Origin: Williamsia sterculiae
Lineage (GTDB): Bacteria > Actinomycetota > Actinomycetes > Mycobacteriales > Mycobacteriaceae
Reading direction: 5' to 3'
Assembly: GCF_900156495.1 (NCBI RefSeq)
Contig: NZ_FTNT01000006.1
Coordinates: 1-64,000 of the forward strand
Length of the DNA: 64,000 nt
Both the position numbers and the translations under genes were made by a program. Below the pieces are notes generated by a model. That model ran no database searches, was not told the DNA's origin, and worked only from the letters and a program-made list of their open reading frames with translations. This document shows, piece after piece, positions 46,697-55,627 of this stretch (positions are counted from its first letter, which is position 1; each line of letters begins with the position of its first letter).

Positions 46697-48607
46697 CTAA
46701 CTCACCGACTGGTTGCGGGCCTTCGCGCGGGACCGCTCCCGAACACGCACGGTGGCCTCGAGGTGCACCTTGCGCACGCGCACCACCTCGGGGGTGACCT
46801 CGACGCATTCGTCGGCGGCACAGAACTCCATCGCGGCCTCGAGGTCGAGCTGCATCGGCTTGGCCAGCGTCTCCATCACATCCGCCGACGACTGCCGCAT
46901 GTTGGTGAGCTTCTTCTCGCGGGTGACGTTGATGTCGAGATCCTCGGCGCGCGGGTTGATACCCACCACCATGCCCTCGTAGGTGTCGGCACCCGGTTCG
47001 ACGAAGAAGGTGCCGCGGTCGGCGAGCTGGATCATCGCGAACGGGGTGACGGTGCCGGAACGGTCGCTGACCAGCGACCCGGTGTGTCGTGCCCGGATCT
47101 CACCGGACCATGGCCCGTACCCCTCGAACACCGCGTTGGCGATGCCGGTGCCGCGGGTCTCGGTGAGGAAGTCGGTACGGAAGCCGATCAGGCCACGCGA
47201 CGGCACCACGAACTCCATCCGCACCCAGCCGGTGCCGTGGTTGTTCATCTGCTCCATCCGGCCCTTGCGCGCGGCCAGCAGCTGGGTGACCGCACCGAGG
47301 TACTCCTCGGGTACGTCGACGGTGAGGTTCTCGAAGGGTTCGTGCAGTTTGCCGTCGACCTGACGCGTCACCACCTGCGGCTTGCCGACGGTCAGTTCGA
47401 AGCCCTCGCGGCGCATCTGCTCGACGAGGATCGCCAGGGCCAGCTCACCGCGGCCCTGCACCTCCCAGGCGTCGGGGCGGCCGATGTCGAGGACCCGCAG
47501 CGACACGTTGCCGATCAGTTCGCTGTCGAGGCGGCTCTTGACCATGCGGGCGGTCAGTTTGTGTCCGCTGACCCGACCGGCCAGCGGCGAGGTGTTGGTG
47601 CCGACGGTCACCGAGATCGCCGGTTCGTCGACGGTGATCCGGGGCAGGGCCACCGGGTTCTCCGGGTCGGCCAGGGTGTCGCCGATCATGATGTCGGCCA
47701 TACCCGCCACGGCGACGATGTCGCCGGCCACGGCCGACTCCGCCGGGACACGGTCCACGCCGACGGTGGCCAGCAGTTCGGTGATCTTGGCCCGCTCGAC
47801 GACGGATTCACCGTCGACCTCACGCATCCAGGCCACGCTCTGCCCCTTGCGCAGGGTGCCGTTGTGGATGCGGACCAGGGCCAACCGACCGAGGAACGCC
47901 GATGCGTCGAGGTTGGTCACGTGCGCCTGCAGCGGCGCCTCGGGATCACCCTTGGGTGCGGGCACATAGTCGAGCAGGACGTCGAAGAACGGATCGAGGT
48001 TCTCGCCCCCGGGGACCTCACCGTCGGCGGGCTGGGCCGTGGCGGCCACCCCGGCGCGACCGGAGGCGTACAGCACCGGCAGGTCCAGGGCCAGTTCCGC
48101 GGCCTCGGCGGCGGCGTCGTCGAGGTCGGAGGCCAGGTCGAGCAGCAGGTCCTGACTGTCGGAGACCACCTCCTCGATGCGGGCGTCGGGACGGTCGGTC
48201 TTGTTGACCACCAGGATCACCGGCAGTGACGCGGCCAGCGCCTTGCGCAGCACGAACCGGGTCTGCGGCAGCGGGCCCTCGGACGCGTCGACGAGCAGCA
48301 CCACACCATCGACCATCGACAGGCCGCGCTCCACCTCACCACCGAAGTCGGCGTGACCGGGGGTGTCGATGACGTTGATGATCACCTCGGTGCCGTCGGG
48401 CTGGCGACGGTGCACGGCGGTGTTCTTGGCGAGGATGGTGATGCCCTTCTCGCGCTCGAGATCACCGGAGTCCATGACGCGGTCGACGAGTTCCGCGCGT
48501 TCGCCGAAGACACCGGATTGACGCAGCATCGCGTCGACCAGGGTGGTCTTGCCGTGGTCGACGTGCGCGACGATCGCGACGTTGCGGAAGTTGGGAACAG
48601 GTGTCAC
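46697..48607 (-). CDS. typA: Ribosome-associated GTPase TypA/BipA
   Basis: 636 residues from GTG 48607 with GGAGA upstream. GTPase motifs are AHVDHGKTT (G1), DTPGHADF (G3) and NKTDRPDA (G4), followed by the EF-G-like domains and the BipA C-terminal domain. It binds 70S ribosomes and helps assembly or stress adaptation. It starts the typA-lpqW-mshB run, the same order as Rv1165-Rv1166-Rv1170. Confidence 0.96.
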   Translation of the reverse strand: MTPVPNFRNVAIVAHVDHGKTTLVDAMLRQSGVFGERAELVDRVMDSGDLEREKGITILAKNTAVHRRQPDGTEVIINVIDTPGHADFGGEVERGLSMVDGVVLLVDASEGPLPQTRFVLRKALAASLPVILVVNKTDRPDARIEEVVSDSQDLLLDLASDLDDAAAEAAELALDLPVLYASGRAGVAATAQPADGEVPGGENLDPFFDVLLDYVPAPKGDPEAPLQAHVTNLDASAFLGRLALVRIHNGTLRKGQSVAWMREVDGESVVERAKITELLATVGVDRVPAESAVAGDIVAVAGMADIMIGDTLADPENPVALPRITVDEPAISVTVGTNTSPLAGRVSGHKLTARMVKSRLDSELIGNVSLRVLDIGRPDAWEVQGRGELALAILVEQMRREGFELTVGKPQVVTRQVDGKLHEPFENLTVDVPEEYLGAVTQLLAARKGRMEQMNNHGTGWVRMEFVVPSRGLIGFRTDFLTETRGTGIANAVFEGYGPWSGEIRARHTGSLVSDRSGTVTPFAMIQLADRGTFFVEPGADTYEGMVVGINPRAEDLDINVTREKKLTNMRQSSADVMETLAKPMQLDLEAAMEFCAADECVEVTPEVVRVRKVHLEATVRVRERSRAKARNQSVS

Positions 48608-48714
48608 TGAGCGTCTCCGGTCGGCTGATATCGAGGGCAACACAAAAGCGCCGGGCCGACGCGTCCGCCGTACCGACGCCGACAAGGGTATCCCGTGAGC
48701 CGGTGAGACCACCG

Positions 48715-49146
48715 TCACGGGCGGTGAACGTCTCCTGTCCGGTTCACCTCGCCGCCGTCCAGCAGGTCACACAGTTCGGGCAGCCATGCCGTGTCGGCCG
48801 GTACCACCTCGCCGGCGTCGGCGAGGCGACGCAGGTCGTCGCCATCGACCCAGCACAGGGCACGATGATCCAGCGGTCGCGGGGTTCCCGTGACGAGCTC
48901 GGCCCGCAGGGCGACGAGGATGAGGTCGGCGGTGAGCGGTACCCGCGCGGTGAGCGGCGCCCCGGGCGCTACCTCCACCCCGAGCTCCTCGCGCAACTCG
49001 CGGACCAGGGCCTGCACCGGCGTCTCACCCGTCTCGACCTTTCCGCCGGGCAGTTCCCACAGTCCGGCGACCGGTGCCGGACGGTCCCGCTGGGCGAGCA
49101 ACAACCGACCGTCGACCATCACCGCCCCCGCGACGACCACCCTCAT
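48715..49146 (-). CDS. mutT2: NUDIX (deoxy)nucleoside triphosphate pyrophosphohydrolase, MutT2-like
   Basis: 143 residues from ATG 49146. The Nudix box is GGKVETGETPVQALVRELREELGV, and LLAQRDRPAPVAGLWELPGGK is the MutT substrate-side motif. MutT2 homologues hydrolyse dCTP derivatives or 8-oxo-dGTP. The start overlaps the stop of the ABC ATPase gene (ATGA), so it belongs to the importer operon. Confidence 0.88.
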   Translation of the reverse strand: MRVVVAGAVMVDGRLLLAQRDRPAPVAGLWELPGGKVETGETPVQALVRELREELGVEVAPGAPLTARVPLTADLILVALRAELVTGTPRPLDHRALCWVDGDDLRRLADAGEVVPADTAWLPELCDLLDGGEVNRTGDVHRP

Positions 49147-50219
49147 CCGCCGATCACCGCCACCCGCTCGGCGTCGAGTCCCACCCGCACCCGCGCGCCC
49201 ACCGGCCCGTCGGCCACCGCATCGACCTCGGTGCACTCCCCCGCCCCGTCGGTTGCTCCCACCCCGACGAGGCGCACCCGCAACCGGAACCCGGTCGGCA
49301 GCGACACCACGCGGATCACCTCGGCGAGGACACCGGCCGGGTCGGCACCGCTCGCGGCGACCACCCGTAGCGACTCCGGCCGCAGACCCAGCTGAACCGG
49401 GCCGTCCGCCCGGTCGACCGGCAGCGCACCGAATCGAGTGGTCGCCAGCCCGTCGCGGACGTCGGCATCGACGATGGCGGTGCACCCCAGGAACTCCGCA
49501 ACCCACGGGTCGCGTGGGCGTCGCCACAGCTCGTCGGGCGGCAACACCTGCACGATGCCTCCGTCGCGCATCACCGCGATGCGGTCCGCCATCGCCGCCG
49601 CCTCGGAGTGGTCGTGGGTGACGAGGACGGTGGGGGTACCGGTCGCCTGCAGGATGTCGCGGATCTCCGCGGCGAGCTCATCGCGCAACCGCCGATCCAG
49701 GGCCGACAACGGTTCGTCGAGCAGCAGCAGTCGCGGTCGCGGCGCGAGCGCCCTGGCCAGCGCCACCCGCTGGGCTTGACCACCCGACAGGGCGGTCGCG
49801 GGTCGGTCGCGCAACACGGTCAGGCGGGTGAGGGTCAACAGTTCGTCCACCCGAGCGGCGATGTCGCGTCGCGACCACCGCCGGGCTCGCAGGCCGTAGG
49901 CGATGTTGCGGGACACCGTCTGCGACTCGAAGAGCTGTCCGGTCTGGAACACCACACCGAAATCACGGCGGTGCGGCGGCACGCGGCTCACATCCTGACC
50001 GTCGAACCGGATCCGACCGGTGTGCAGGGTCTCCAGGCCCGCGATGGCCCGGATGAGAGTGGACTTGCCGCAGCCCGACGGCCCGAGGAGCGCCGTCGCC
50101 GAGGCCGCACCCGTCGCCGGGACGCCGACCGGCACGTGGAGGGTGAGATCGTGCAGGACGGTCTGGGATCCGTAGTCGACCCGCACACCGTCGATGTCGA
50201 GTCCGTTCCGCTCGGCCAT
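49143..50219 (-). CDS. ABC transporter ATP-binding protein, thiamine/iron importer type
   Basis: 358 residues from ATG 50219. Walker A is GPSGCGKST, the signature is LSGGQAQRVALARAL, Walker B is LLLLDEPLSALD, and a C-terminal TOBE-like domain follows (FGALPVDRADGPVQLGLRPESL). It powers the permease encoded just upstream; the genes share TGATG. Together with the ThiB-like lipoprotein it should import thiamine, although ferric or other ligands are possible. Confidence 0.9.
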   Translation of the reverse strand: MAERNGLDIDGVRVDYGSQTVLHDLTLHVPVGVPATGAASATALLGPSGCGKSTLIRAIAGLETLHTGRIRFDGQDVSRVPPHRRDFGVVFQTGQLFESQTVSRNIAYGLRARRWSRRDIAARVDELLTLTRLTVLRDRPATALSGGQAQRVALARALAPRPRLLLLDEPLSALDRRLRDELAAEIRDILQATGTPTVLVTHDHSEAAAMADRIAVMRDGGIVQVLPPDELWRRPRDPWVAEFLGCTAIVDADVRDGLATTRFGALPVDRADGPVQLGLRPESLRVVAASGADPAGVLAEVIRVVSLPTGFRLRVRLVGVGATDGAGECTEVDAVADGPVGARVRVGLDAERVAVIGG

Positions 50220-51889
50220 CACAGGTCCGGCTCCCCCACCGAGCGCAACATCTCGACCATCGCCACCACCGCGAAGGTCACCGCCCCCAGCAGCACCGAA
50301 CACGCCATCGCCGTGGCCAGGTTGGCGGCGCCGGGTTTACCCAACGCCGACCCGATCAGCACCGGGACGGTCACCGTTCCCGGACGGGTCAGGAACCCGG
50401 TGGCGCCGAACTCACCGAGGGCCATGACGAATGCGAAACCGGTCGCCACGCCCAGGGCCCGGCGGATCAGCGGCAGGTCGACGGTGCACCAGACGCGGAG
50501 CGGCCCGGCACCCAACGTCGCCGCCGCGGCGCGCAGTTCGTCGGGCACCAGTCCGATCGCCGGCACCAGCATCCGGTAGACCACCGGGATCGCGATCAGC
50601 GCCTGCACCACGGGGATGATCGCCGGTGACCGCGACACCACCGACGGCACACCGGCCAACACGATCAGATAACCGAAGCCCACCGTCACCGCGCTGACGC
50701 CGAGCGGCAGCAGGGTCACCACCCCGCCGACCCCGGCCACCCAGCGCGGCGATCGGGTCAGCACCAGGGCGGTCAGCAGTCCCACCACCAGCGCCAACAG
50801 CGCTGCCCAGCAGGCACTGACCAGCGAATACCGCATCGACTGCAGGGGTGTCTGCCCGTTCACCGCGACGTCGAGCGCACGGTATCCGACCAGCGTCCAC
50901 TCACCACCGACCGTCGGTCGCAGCGACCGCAGCACCAGCACCACCGGCGGACCCAGCAGCACCGCCCCCGCCCACAACCCGGCCGCGATCACCGGCAGCC
51001 AACCACGACCGTGGGGACGGACCCTGCCTGCCGCTCGCGCGGTTCGCGACGTCGGACGCGCCGGGACCAGGAGACGGATGAGCAGCACCACCGCGAACAC
51101 CACCAGGATCTGCAACATCGAGACGGCGACCGCGGCCGGTAGGTCGAAGTAGCTGATGGCCTGCGTGTAGATCTCTGTCTCCAGCGTCCGCACCCGACCG
51201 TCGCCGAGAACCAACACCACGCCGAAACTGGTCGAGCAGAACAGGAACACCAACGCCGCCGATGACGCCAGCGCGGGCAGCAGCCGCGGTGCGACGACGG
51301 TGACGAAGGCCCGCATCGGGGAGGCACCCGACGTACGCGCGGCCTGTTCGGCCCGTGGGTCGAGCGACGCCCAGGTCGCCGCGACCACCCGCACCACCAC
51401 CGCGACGTTGAGGAAGGCGTGCGCGGCCAGGATCGCGAGCAGGGTGCCGTCGAGGTGCAGGAAGCCCAACGGACCGCCCACCCCGAGCAGCGCCCGGAAC
51501 GCGATGCCGACCACCACGGTGGGCAGCACGAACGGCACGGTCACCACGATCATCAACACGCGCGAACCGGGGACGTCCACCCGGGCGACCAACCACACGA
51601 TGGGTGCGGCCACGACCACGGTGACCACCGTGGACGCCGCCGCCTGGCCGAGGGTGGCACCGAGCAGCGACCACGCGTCGTCGCGGTCCAGCAGTTCGCC
51701 GAGATGACCACGGGGACCGCCCGCCGAGCCGAAGGCCCGCGCGACCAGCGCCACCACCGGCCAGCCGAAGAACACCGCGAGGAAGACGGCCGGCACCGCG
51801 CCGAGCAGCGGCAGACCGGTGTGTCGGCGCAGCACCGGGGCGCGTCGGCCGGGGTGCGCCGTGGTCAGCGGCCCATCACCGTTCGCCAC
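50219..51889 (-). CDS. ABC transporter permease, fused two-domain (ThiP/FbpB type)
   Basis: About 556 residues, around 12 membrane helices. Two binding-protein-dependent permease domains are fused: the first has the EAA-like loop WASLDPRAEQAARTSGASPMRAF and the second VPDELRAAAATLGAGPLRVW. The exact start is uncertain because the gene overlaps the end of the lipoprotein gene; GTG 51889, GTG 51901 and GTG 51835 are all possible. It forms the membrane channel of the importer. Confidence 0.88.
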   Translation of the reverse strand: MANGDGPLTTAHPGRRAPVLRRHTGLPLLGAVPAVFLAVFFGWPVVALVARAFGSAGGPRGHLGELLDRDDAWSLLGATLGQAAASTVVTVVVAAPIVWLVARVDVPGSRVLMIVVTVPFVLPTVVVGIAFRALLGVGGPLGFLHLDGTLLAILAAHAFLNVAVVVRVVAATWASLDPRAEQAARTSGASPMRAFVTVVAPRLLPALASSAALVFLFCSTSFGVVLVLGDGRVRTLETEIYTQAISYFDLPAAVAVSMLQILVVFAVVLLIRLLVPARPTSRTARAAGRVRPHGRGWLPVIAAGLWAGAVLLGPPVVLVLRSLRPTVGGEWTLVGYRALDVAVNGQTPLQSMRYSLVSACWAALLALVVGLLTALVLTRSPRWVAGVGGVVTLLPLGVSAVTVGFGYLIVLAGVPSVVSRSPAIIPVVQALIAIPVVYRMLVPAIGLVPDELRAAAATLGAGPLRVWCTVDLPLIRRALGVATGFAFVMALGEFGATGFLTRPGTVTVPVLIGSALGKPGAANLATAMACSVLLGAVTFAVVAMVEMLRSVGEPDL

Positions 51890-52920
51890 TGCTGCTGCCA
51901 CTGTTCCCGGTTGTCACTGATCTGCTGCTCGGGCAGGCTCAGCGGTTTCTGCGGTGCCGGGGCGAACTTCGCCCAACTGTCGGGCAGCGGCACGCCGTCC
52001 TGGACGGGGTACACGTAGTCGTTCTCGGGTAACGCACGCTGCACGGCGTCGCTGAGCAGGAAGTCGACGGCCTTCCGGGCACCCGCGGTGTTGCCCGCCC
52101 CGCGCAACACACCGGCGTATTCGACCTGCCGGAAGCAACCGTCGAGTAGCGCGGTGGTGGCGGTGTTGTCCGCGGGTGACGACGAGTACGACACCACTAT
52201 CGGCTTGGGACCCTTGCCCTCGGCACCGGAGAATTCCTGGTTGTACGCGGTCTCCCACCCGGAGACGATCTGCACGTCGTTGGCCCGCAGCTTGCCCCAG
52301 TACGCCTGCCAGTCGCCGGGGTGGGCGGCGATGGTCGCGAACAGGAAGGCGAGACCCGGTGACGAGGTTGCCGGGTCGAGGGCCACCATCTGACCCCTGT
52401 AGCGAGGGTCGGTGAGCTGTTCGATGGTCGTCGGCGGGGTCTGACCGCGTTGCCGGTACCAGGCCGGATCCACGTTGACGCAGACGTCCGAGTGGTCGAT
52501 CGCGGTCAGTTCACCGCCGTTTCCGTACGTGTAATCCGCCGCGCCCGTGGTCGCGGTGGCCGGGGTGTACGGGTCCAGCGCCCCGGCCTTGATCGGGCGG
52601 GACGCGAAGGTGTTGTCGATGCCGTACACCGCGTCGGCCTTGGGTTTGCCGGGAGTCAACGAGATGGCCGAGGCCAGCTGTCCGGCGTCGCCGGAGGTCA
52701 CCAGCTGCAGGGTCAGGCCGGTCTGTTTGGTGAACTCGTCCAGCACCGGCTGCGGGAGCACGAACGAGTCATGGGTGAGCAGGGTGACCTTGGTGTCGGT
52801 GGCGGTATCGGTCTCCCCGCAGCCCGAGGCGGCGGCCGCGGCCAGGACCGCCGCCAGCCCGACGACGACGGCGCGAACCGGGAGCGAGCGGGTTCGTTGG
52901 TTCCGGTGACGAGACAGCAC
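51865..52920 (-). CDS. Substrate-binding lipoprotein, thiamine ABC importer type (ThiB-like)
   Basis: 351 residues. A signal peptide ends in AAASGC (lipoprotein Cys34). The mature part KVTLLTHDSFVLPQPVLDEFTKQTGLTLQLV, GDAGQL, and KADAVYGIDNTFASR closely follow the TbpA/ThiB family, which binds thiamine. First gene of the importer operon. No TPP riboswitch was found upstream, which weakens but does not exclude the thiamine assignment. Confidence 0.85.
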   Translation of the reverse strand: MLSRHRNQRTRSLPVRAVVVGLAAVLAAAAASGCGETDTATDTKVTLLTHDSFVLPQPVLDEFTKQTGLTLQLVTSGDAGQLASAISLTPGKPKADAVYGIDNTFASRPIKAGALDPYTPATATTGAADYTYGNGGELTAIDHSDVCVNVDPAWYRQRGQTPPTTIEQLTDPRYRGQMVALDPATSSPGLAFLFATIAAHPGDWQAYWGKLRANDVQIVSGWETAYNQEFSGAEGKGPKPIVVSYSSSPADNTATTALLDGCFRQVEYAGVLRGAGNTAGARKAVDFLLSDAVQRALPENDYVYPVQDGVPLPDSWAKFAPAPQKPLSLPEQQISDNREQWQQQWRTVMGR

Positions 52921-52970
52921 GGTGTGTCCTCTAGTCGCGGTGCACGGTCACTGGCGATCTAACCAGCCGC

Positions 52971-52982
52971 ACACCCGGGTGT
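52971..52982. promoter_or_regulatory. Palindrome upstream of the thiamine-type importer operon
   Basis: ACACCCGGGTGT is a perfect 12-bp palindrome about 50 bases before the lipoprotein start codon, just upstream of a possible -10 (TTAGAT, minus strand, 52957-52962). It could be an operator; no regulator gene is adjacent. Confidence 0.35.
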
Positions 52983-53041
52983 TCTCGAGCAGATGGCGCG
53001 GAATCGGCGCGGTGGGTGCCGGGCGGTGACAGCATGGCGGG

Positions 53042-53353
53042 ATGGCGACGGTGTTGACACCCGACGAGATCGACGACGCTCTGCAGACCCTGAACGCACG
53101 AGGCGGTCCGGACTGGACACTGGCCGACGACGCGCTACACCGGACGGTGTCGGCCGAATCGTTCCCCGCCGCGCTCGAGCTGGTGGTCGCCGTGGGGCGG
53201 GAGGCGGAGGACCGTGACCACCATCCCGACATCGACATCCGCTGGCGGGACGTGACCTTCCACCTCAGCACCCACTCCGAGGGCGGGGTGACGTCGGCCG
53301 ACGTCGAACTCGCGGCCACGATCGACGGGATCGCCGCGCAGTATGCCGCCTGA
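53042..53353 (+). CDS. Pterin-4a-carbinolamine dehydratase (4a-hydroxytetrahydrobiopterin dehydratase)
   Basis: 103 residues. REAEDRDHHPDIDIRWRDVTFHLSTHSEGGVTSADVELA contains the [E]xxxHHP catalytic core and the conserved C-terminal strands. It dehydrates 4a-hydroxypterins or acts as a dimerisation cofactor-type protein. Position near mutT2 recalls Rv1159A in M. tuberculosis. It is divergent from the thiamine-type importer operon. Confidence 0.92.
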   Translation: MATVLTPDEIDDALQTLNARGGPDWTLADDALHRTVSAESFPAALELVVAVGREAEDRDHHPDIDIRWRDVTFHLSTHSEGGVTSADVELAATIDGIAAQYAA

Positions 53354-53394
53354 TGACCCTTCCCCCGGAACAGTCTCGTAACAATTACATCACG

Positions 53395-53411
53395 TGTCAC
53401 ATCTGTCACAT
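53395..53411. promoter_or_regulatory. Direct repeats GTCACA, possible MtrA-type site
   Basis: TGTCACAT occurs twice with a 9-bp period (53395-53402, 53404-53411), about 150 bases before the first secreted-paralogue gene. GTCACA direct repeats with 9-bp spacing resemble sites reported for the response regulator MtrA. The assignment is tentative. Confidence 0.35.
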
Positions 53412-53557
53412 GCGCAACAGGCTACGGTCCCAGAGCGGCGTCGGCGGGTGAGACCCACGCTCGTCGACCTCGCGCCGTGGCCTGCCTTCGTGCGAGAGTG
53501 ATGCGGTGGATCGCGCCGGCACGTCGGCGGACCGGACAACGAATGATGGGAATCACA

Positions 53558-54415
53558 GTGCGTTTTGGCGGAACCGACCTCACTGGACGACCGGACGGAG
53601 CGCGACGACCGAACGGGTCCGCACGGTCGGCGCGACGCCTGCGCGGGGGGACCACGACGGTCGCGGCCCTCGCCGTCGCCGCGGGCGCATTCCTCGCCGG
53701 AGCGGGGACCGCAGAGGCCGCACCGGCCACCACACCAGCCGTTCCCAAGGTCGATCAGCAGATGCTCGACTCGTTCGGCGCCTTCGTCCCGGCGCTCATC
53801 GGGTCGGTGAGCACACCCGGTCCCGACGGCAAGGTGAACGCGCAGCTCATCAACGAGGCCACCAGCATCGTCCGGCAGAACGATCTGCCGCCGCAGGTCC
53901 GCGCCACCTGGGACAAGGTGGTCGGCTTCCTCAACGGGACCAGCCCACAGGTCGCCAAACGGCCGGCCGCAGGCCCCGAGATCCCCACCGGGCCCAACAA
54001 GCCGGTCATCCAGCAATTCCTCTACCCCACGATCGGTGTGGGCTGCCTGCCCAACGGGAACTCGGTGGGCACCGCACTGGTGACCGCCGGCCCGCAGCAG
54101 GCGCCTGCCCCCGGCCCCAAGGCGGGCCAGCTGGGCTACGTCTACACCAGCCTGGGCACCGGCCCGGCCCTGAACAACCAGCGCCGACAACTGTTGGCCA
54201 ACTGGATCAACATCGACAACGGCCGTACCGGGCAGTTGCAGCTGCGGCGCAACGATCGCATCAACGCCGCGACCGGCCCCGGCACCTTCACCGGTATCGC
54301 CACCACCGGTAAGGGCCGGGTGATCTCGGTGATCTACGGCGACGTCACGACCGACAACAAGGGCAAGCCGCTGAGCTGCACCATCGTCCCGACCGTGGGT
54401 CTGGCGAACGCCTGA
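53558..54415 (+). CDS. Secreted Ala/Pro-rich protein (Rv1157c/Rv1158c-like), first copy
   Basis: 285 residues from GTG 53558 (ATG 53543 is an alternative). A signal peptide (TTTVAALAVAAGAFLAGAGTAEA) precedes the mature protein. Conserved features shared with the next gene are a central Cys (GVGCLPNG), ARRLxNWIN-like and GxVISVIYG strands, and a C-terminal LSCTIVPTVGL; the two Cys may form a disulfide outside the cell. Function is unknown. A strong terminator follows. Confidence 0.82.
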   Translation: MRFGGTDLTGRPDGARRPNGSARSARRLRGGTTTVAALAVAAGAFLAGAGTAEAAPATTPAVPKVDQQMLDSFGAFVPALIGSVSTPGPDGKVNAQLINEATSIVRQNDLPPQVRATWDKVVGFLNGTSPQVAKRPAAGPEIPTGPNKPVIQQFLYPTIGVGCLPNGNSVGTALVTAGPQQAPAPGPKAGQLGYVYTSLGTGPALNNQRRQLLANWINIDNGRTGQLQLRRNDRINAATGPGTFTGIATTGKGRVISVIYGDVTTDNKGKPLSCTIVPTVGLANA

Positions 54416-54452
54416 CCCGAGAACCGGGCCCCGCCCCCGGTAGCCCGACCCC

Positions 54453-54491
54453 AGAAGCCGTGCCCCCTCGTCGGGCGCGGCTTCTGCTTTT
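54453..54491 (+). terminator. Intrinsic terminator after the first secreted-paralogue gene
   Basis: AGAAGCCG (54453-54460) pairs with CGGCTTCT (54478-54485), extended by GCCC/GGGC, and is followed by GCTTTT. This is the best Rho-independent terminator in the window. The rest of the 280-base gap up to 54697 holds the promoter of the next gene. Confidence 0.75.
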
Positions 54492-54697
54492 GCTCGCACC
54501 CGGGCCGGATCCGTAACAGCCTCTCGCTCTTCTGATCCCAAATTCGTCACGACCGCCTCCGCGAGTTGTGCCCGCGACGAGCTGCGTGCTTATGTATTGA
54601 CCACATCAGTCACTTTTGCCACCTGTGTCCCAAATCGGACATCCCGCTCGGGGTGAGCCGTCGCGACCACTCGGTGGCGGCGGCGTCGAGGAGAGAC

Positions 54698-55627
54698 ATG
54701 ACAGGCACACAGTGGACCGAGCGATCGGGTCGGGCACGCTCACGCCGGGGCACCGGTGCGCGTATGCGGACCGCCACAGCAGCACTCGCGGTCACGGCCG
54801 CGAGCTGCCTCGCGCTGGGCACCGCCCAGGCGAGCGCCGCACCCACCGCACCATCACCGGCCACCGGTTCCACGTTCGCCGCGACACCGGCCACCTCGGC
54901 CCTGGTGTCGGCGCTGGCCGAGCTCACCTCTGGCGGGGGTGACAAAGCCGCCATCGCCGCCGCCCGCGCACTGCTGGGTCAGGCGGGCCAGGTGCCGGTC
55001 GCCACCACCGCGGACACCGCTGCCGGGGCCACCCCGGCCGCGTCGCCGACCGATCTGATCGGCCTGCTGAACACCGCGAACACCACCCTGCGCGCCCTGG
55101 GCATCCAGCCGATGCTCAACCCGTCGGCCGCTCTCAACTGCACCGCCCCCACCGCCGACAACCCGTTCGGCCTGGTCCCCGCGGTGTCGGGCGCCGTCCC
55201 GGGTCCGTGGTCGGCGCCGGGTGTCGCACTGCCGACCGTGGCGGGTATCGATCCCAACGTGGTCAAGGACGGCCAGACGCTCTACGGCTTCGTCCCCGCG
55301 GGCATCACGACCGACGGCACGGCCAAGGGGATGCAGGTCGCCTGGTTCAACGTGAACACCTTCAAGGGTGGCTTCGCCGACATGGGCAAGGTCGGGACCA
55401 CCCTGGTCGACGCGTGGCTGGCCAAGGTGCCCGCCAACCTCCCCTTCCGGGATCAGATCAAGGCTGCACTGTCGTCGCTGGTCACCAAGGTCGACGTGAC
55501 CCCCGGCGTCCGGCTCGCACCGGTCGACACCGGCCACGGAACCGTGTTGTCCGCGGTCTACGGCACCGTGCAGAACGGCAACCGCAGCTGCTTCTTCTTC
55601 CCGATGGTCGGACTGGTGAAGGCGTGA
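54698..55627 (+). CDS. Secreted Ala/Pro-rich protein (Rv1157c/Rv1158c-like), second copy
   Basis: 309 residues from ATG 54698 with a GGAGAG box. The signal peptide is ATAALAVTAASCLALGTAQASA. The mature part parallels the first copy: LNCTAPTADNPFG for the first Cys and RSCFFFPMVGLVKA at the end, with GTVLSAVYG before it. The two genes look like an ancient tandem duplication with diverged N-terminal halves. The stop overlaps the lipase start (GTGA), so it is co-translated with the lipase. Confidence 0.82.
   Translation: MTGTQWTERSGRARSRRGTGARMRTATAALAVTAASCLALGTAQASAAPTAPSPATGSTFAATPATSALVSALAELTSGGGDKAAIAAARALLGQAGQVPVATTADTAAGATPAASPTDLIGLLNTANTTLRALGIQPMLNPSAALNCTAPTADNPFGLVPAVSGAVPGPWSAPGVALPTVAGIDPNVVKDGQTLYGFVPAGITTDGTAKGMQVAWFNVNTFKGGFADMGKVGTTLVDAWLAKVPANLPFRDQIKAALSSLVTKVDVTPGVRLAPVDTGHGTVLSAVYGTVQNGNRSCFFFPMVGLVKA

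Noticed and set aside
46046-48229. A 727-codon plus-strand frame antisense to lpqW and typA
   Set aside because: Same reasoning: antisense shadow of two well-supported genes.
52921-53041. A TPP riboswitch before the thiamine-type importer
   Set aside because: The CTGAGA and ACCTGAT-type conserved blocks are absent from the short upstream region on the minus strand.
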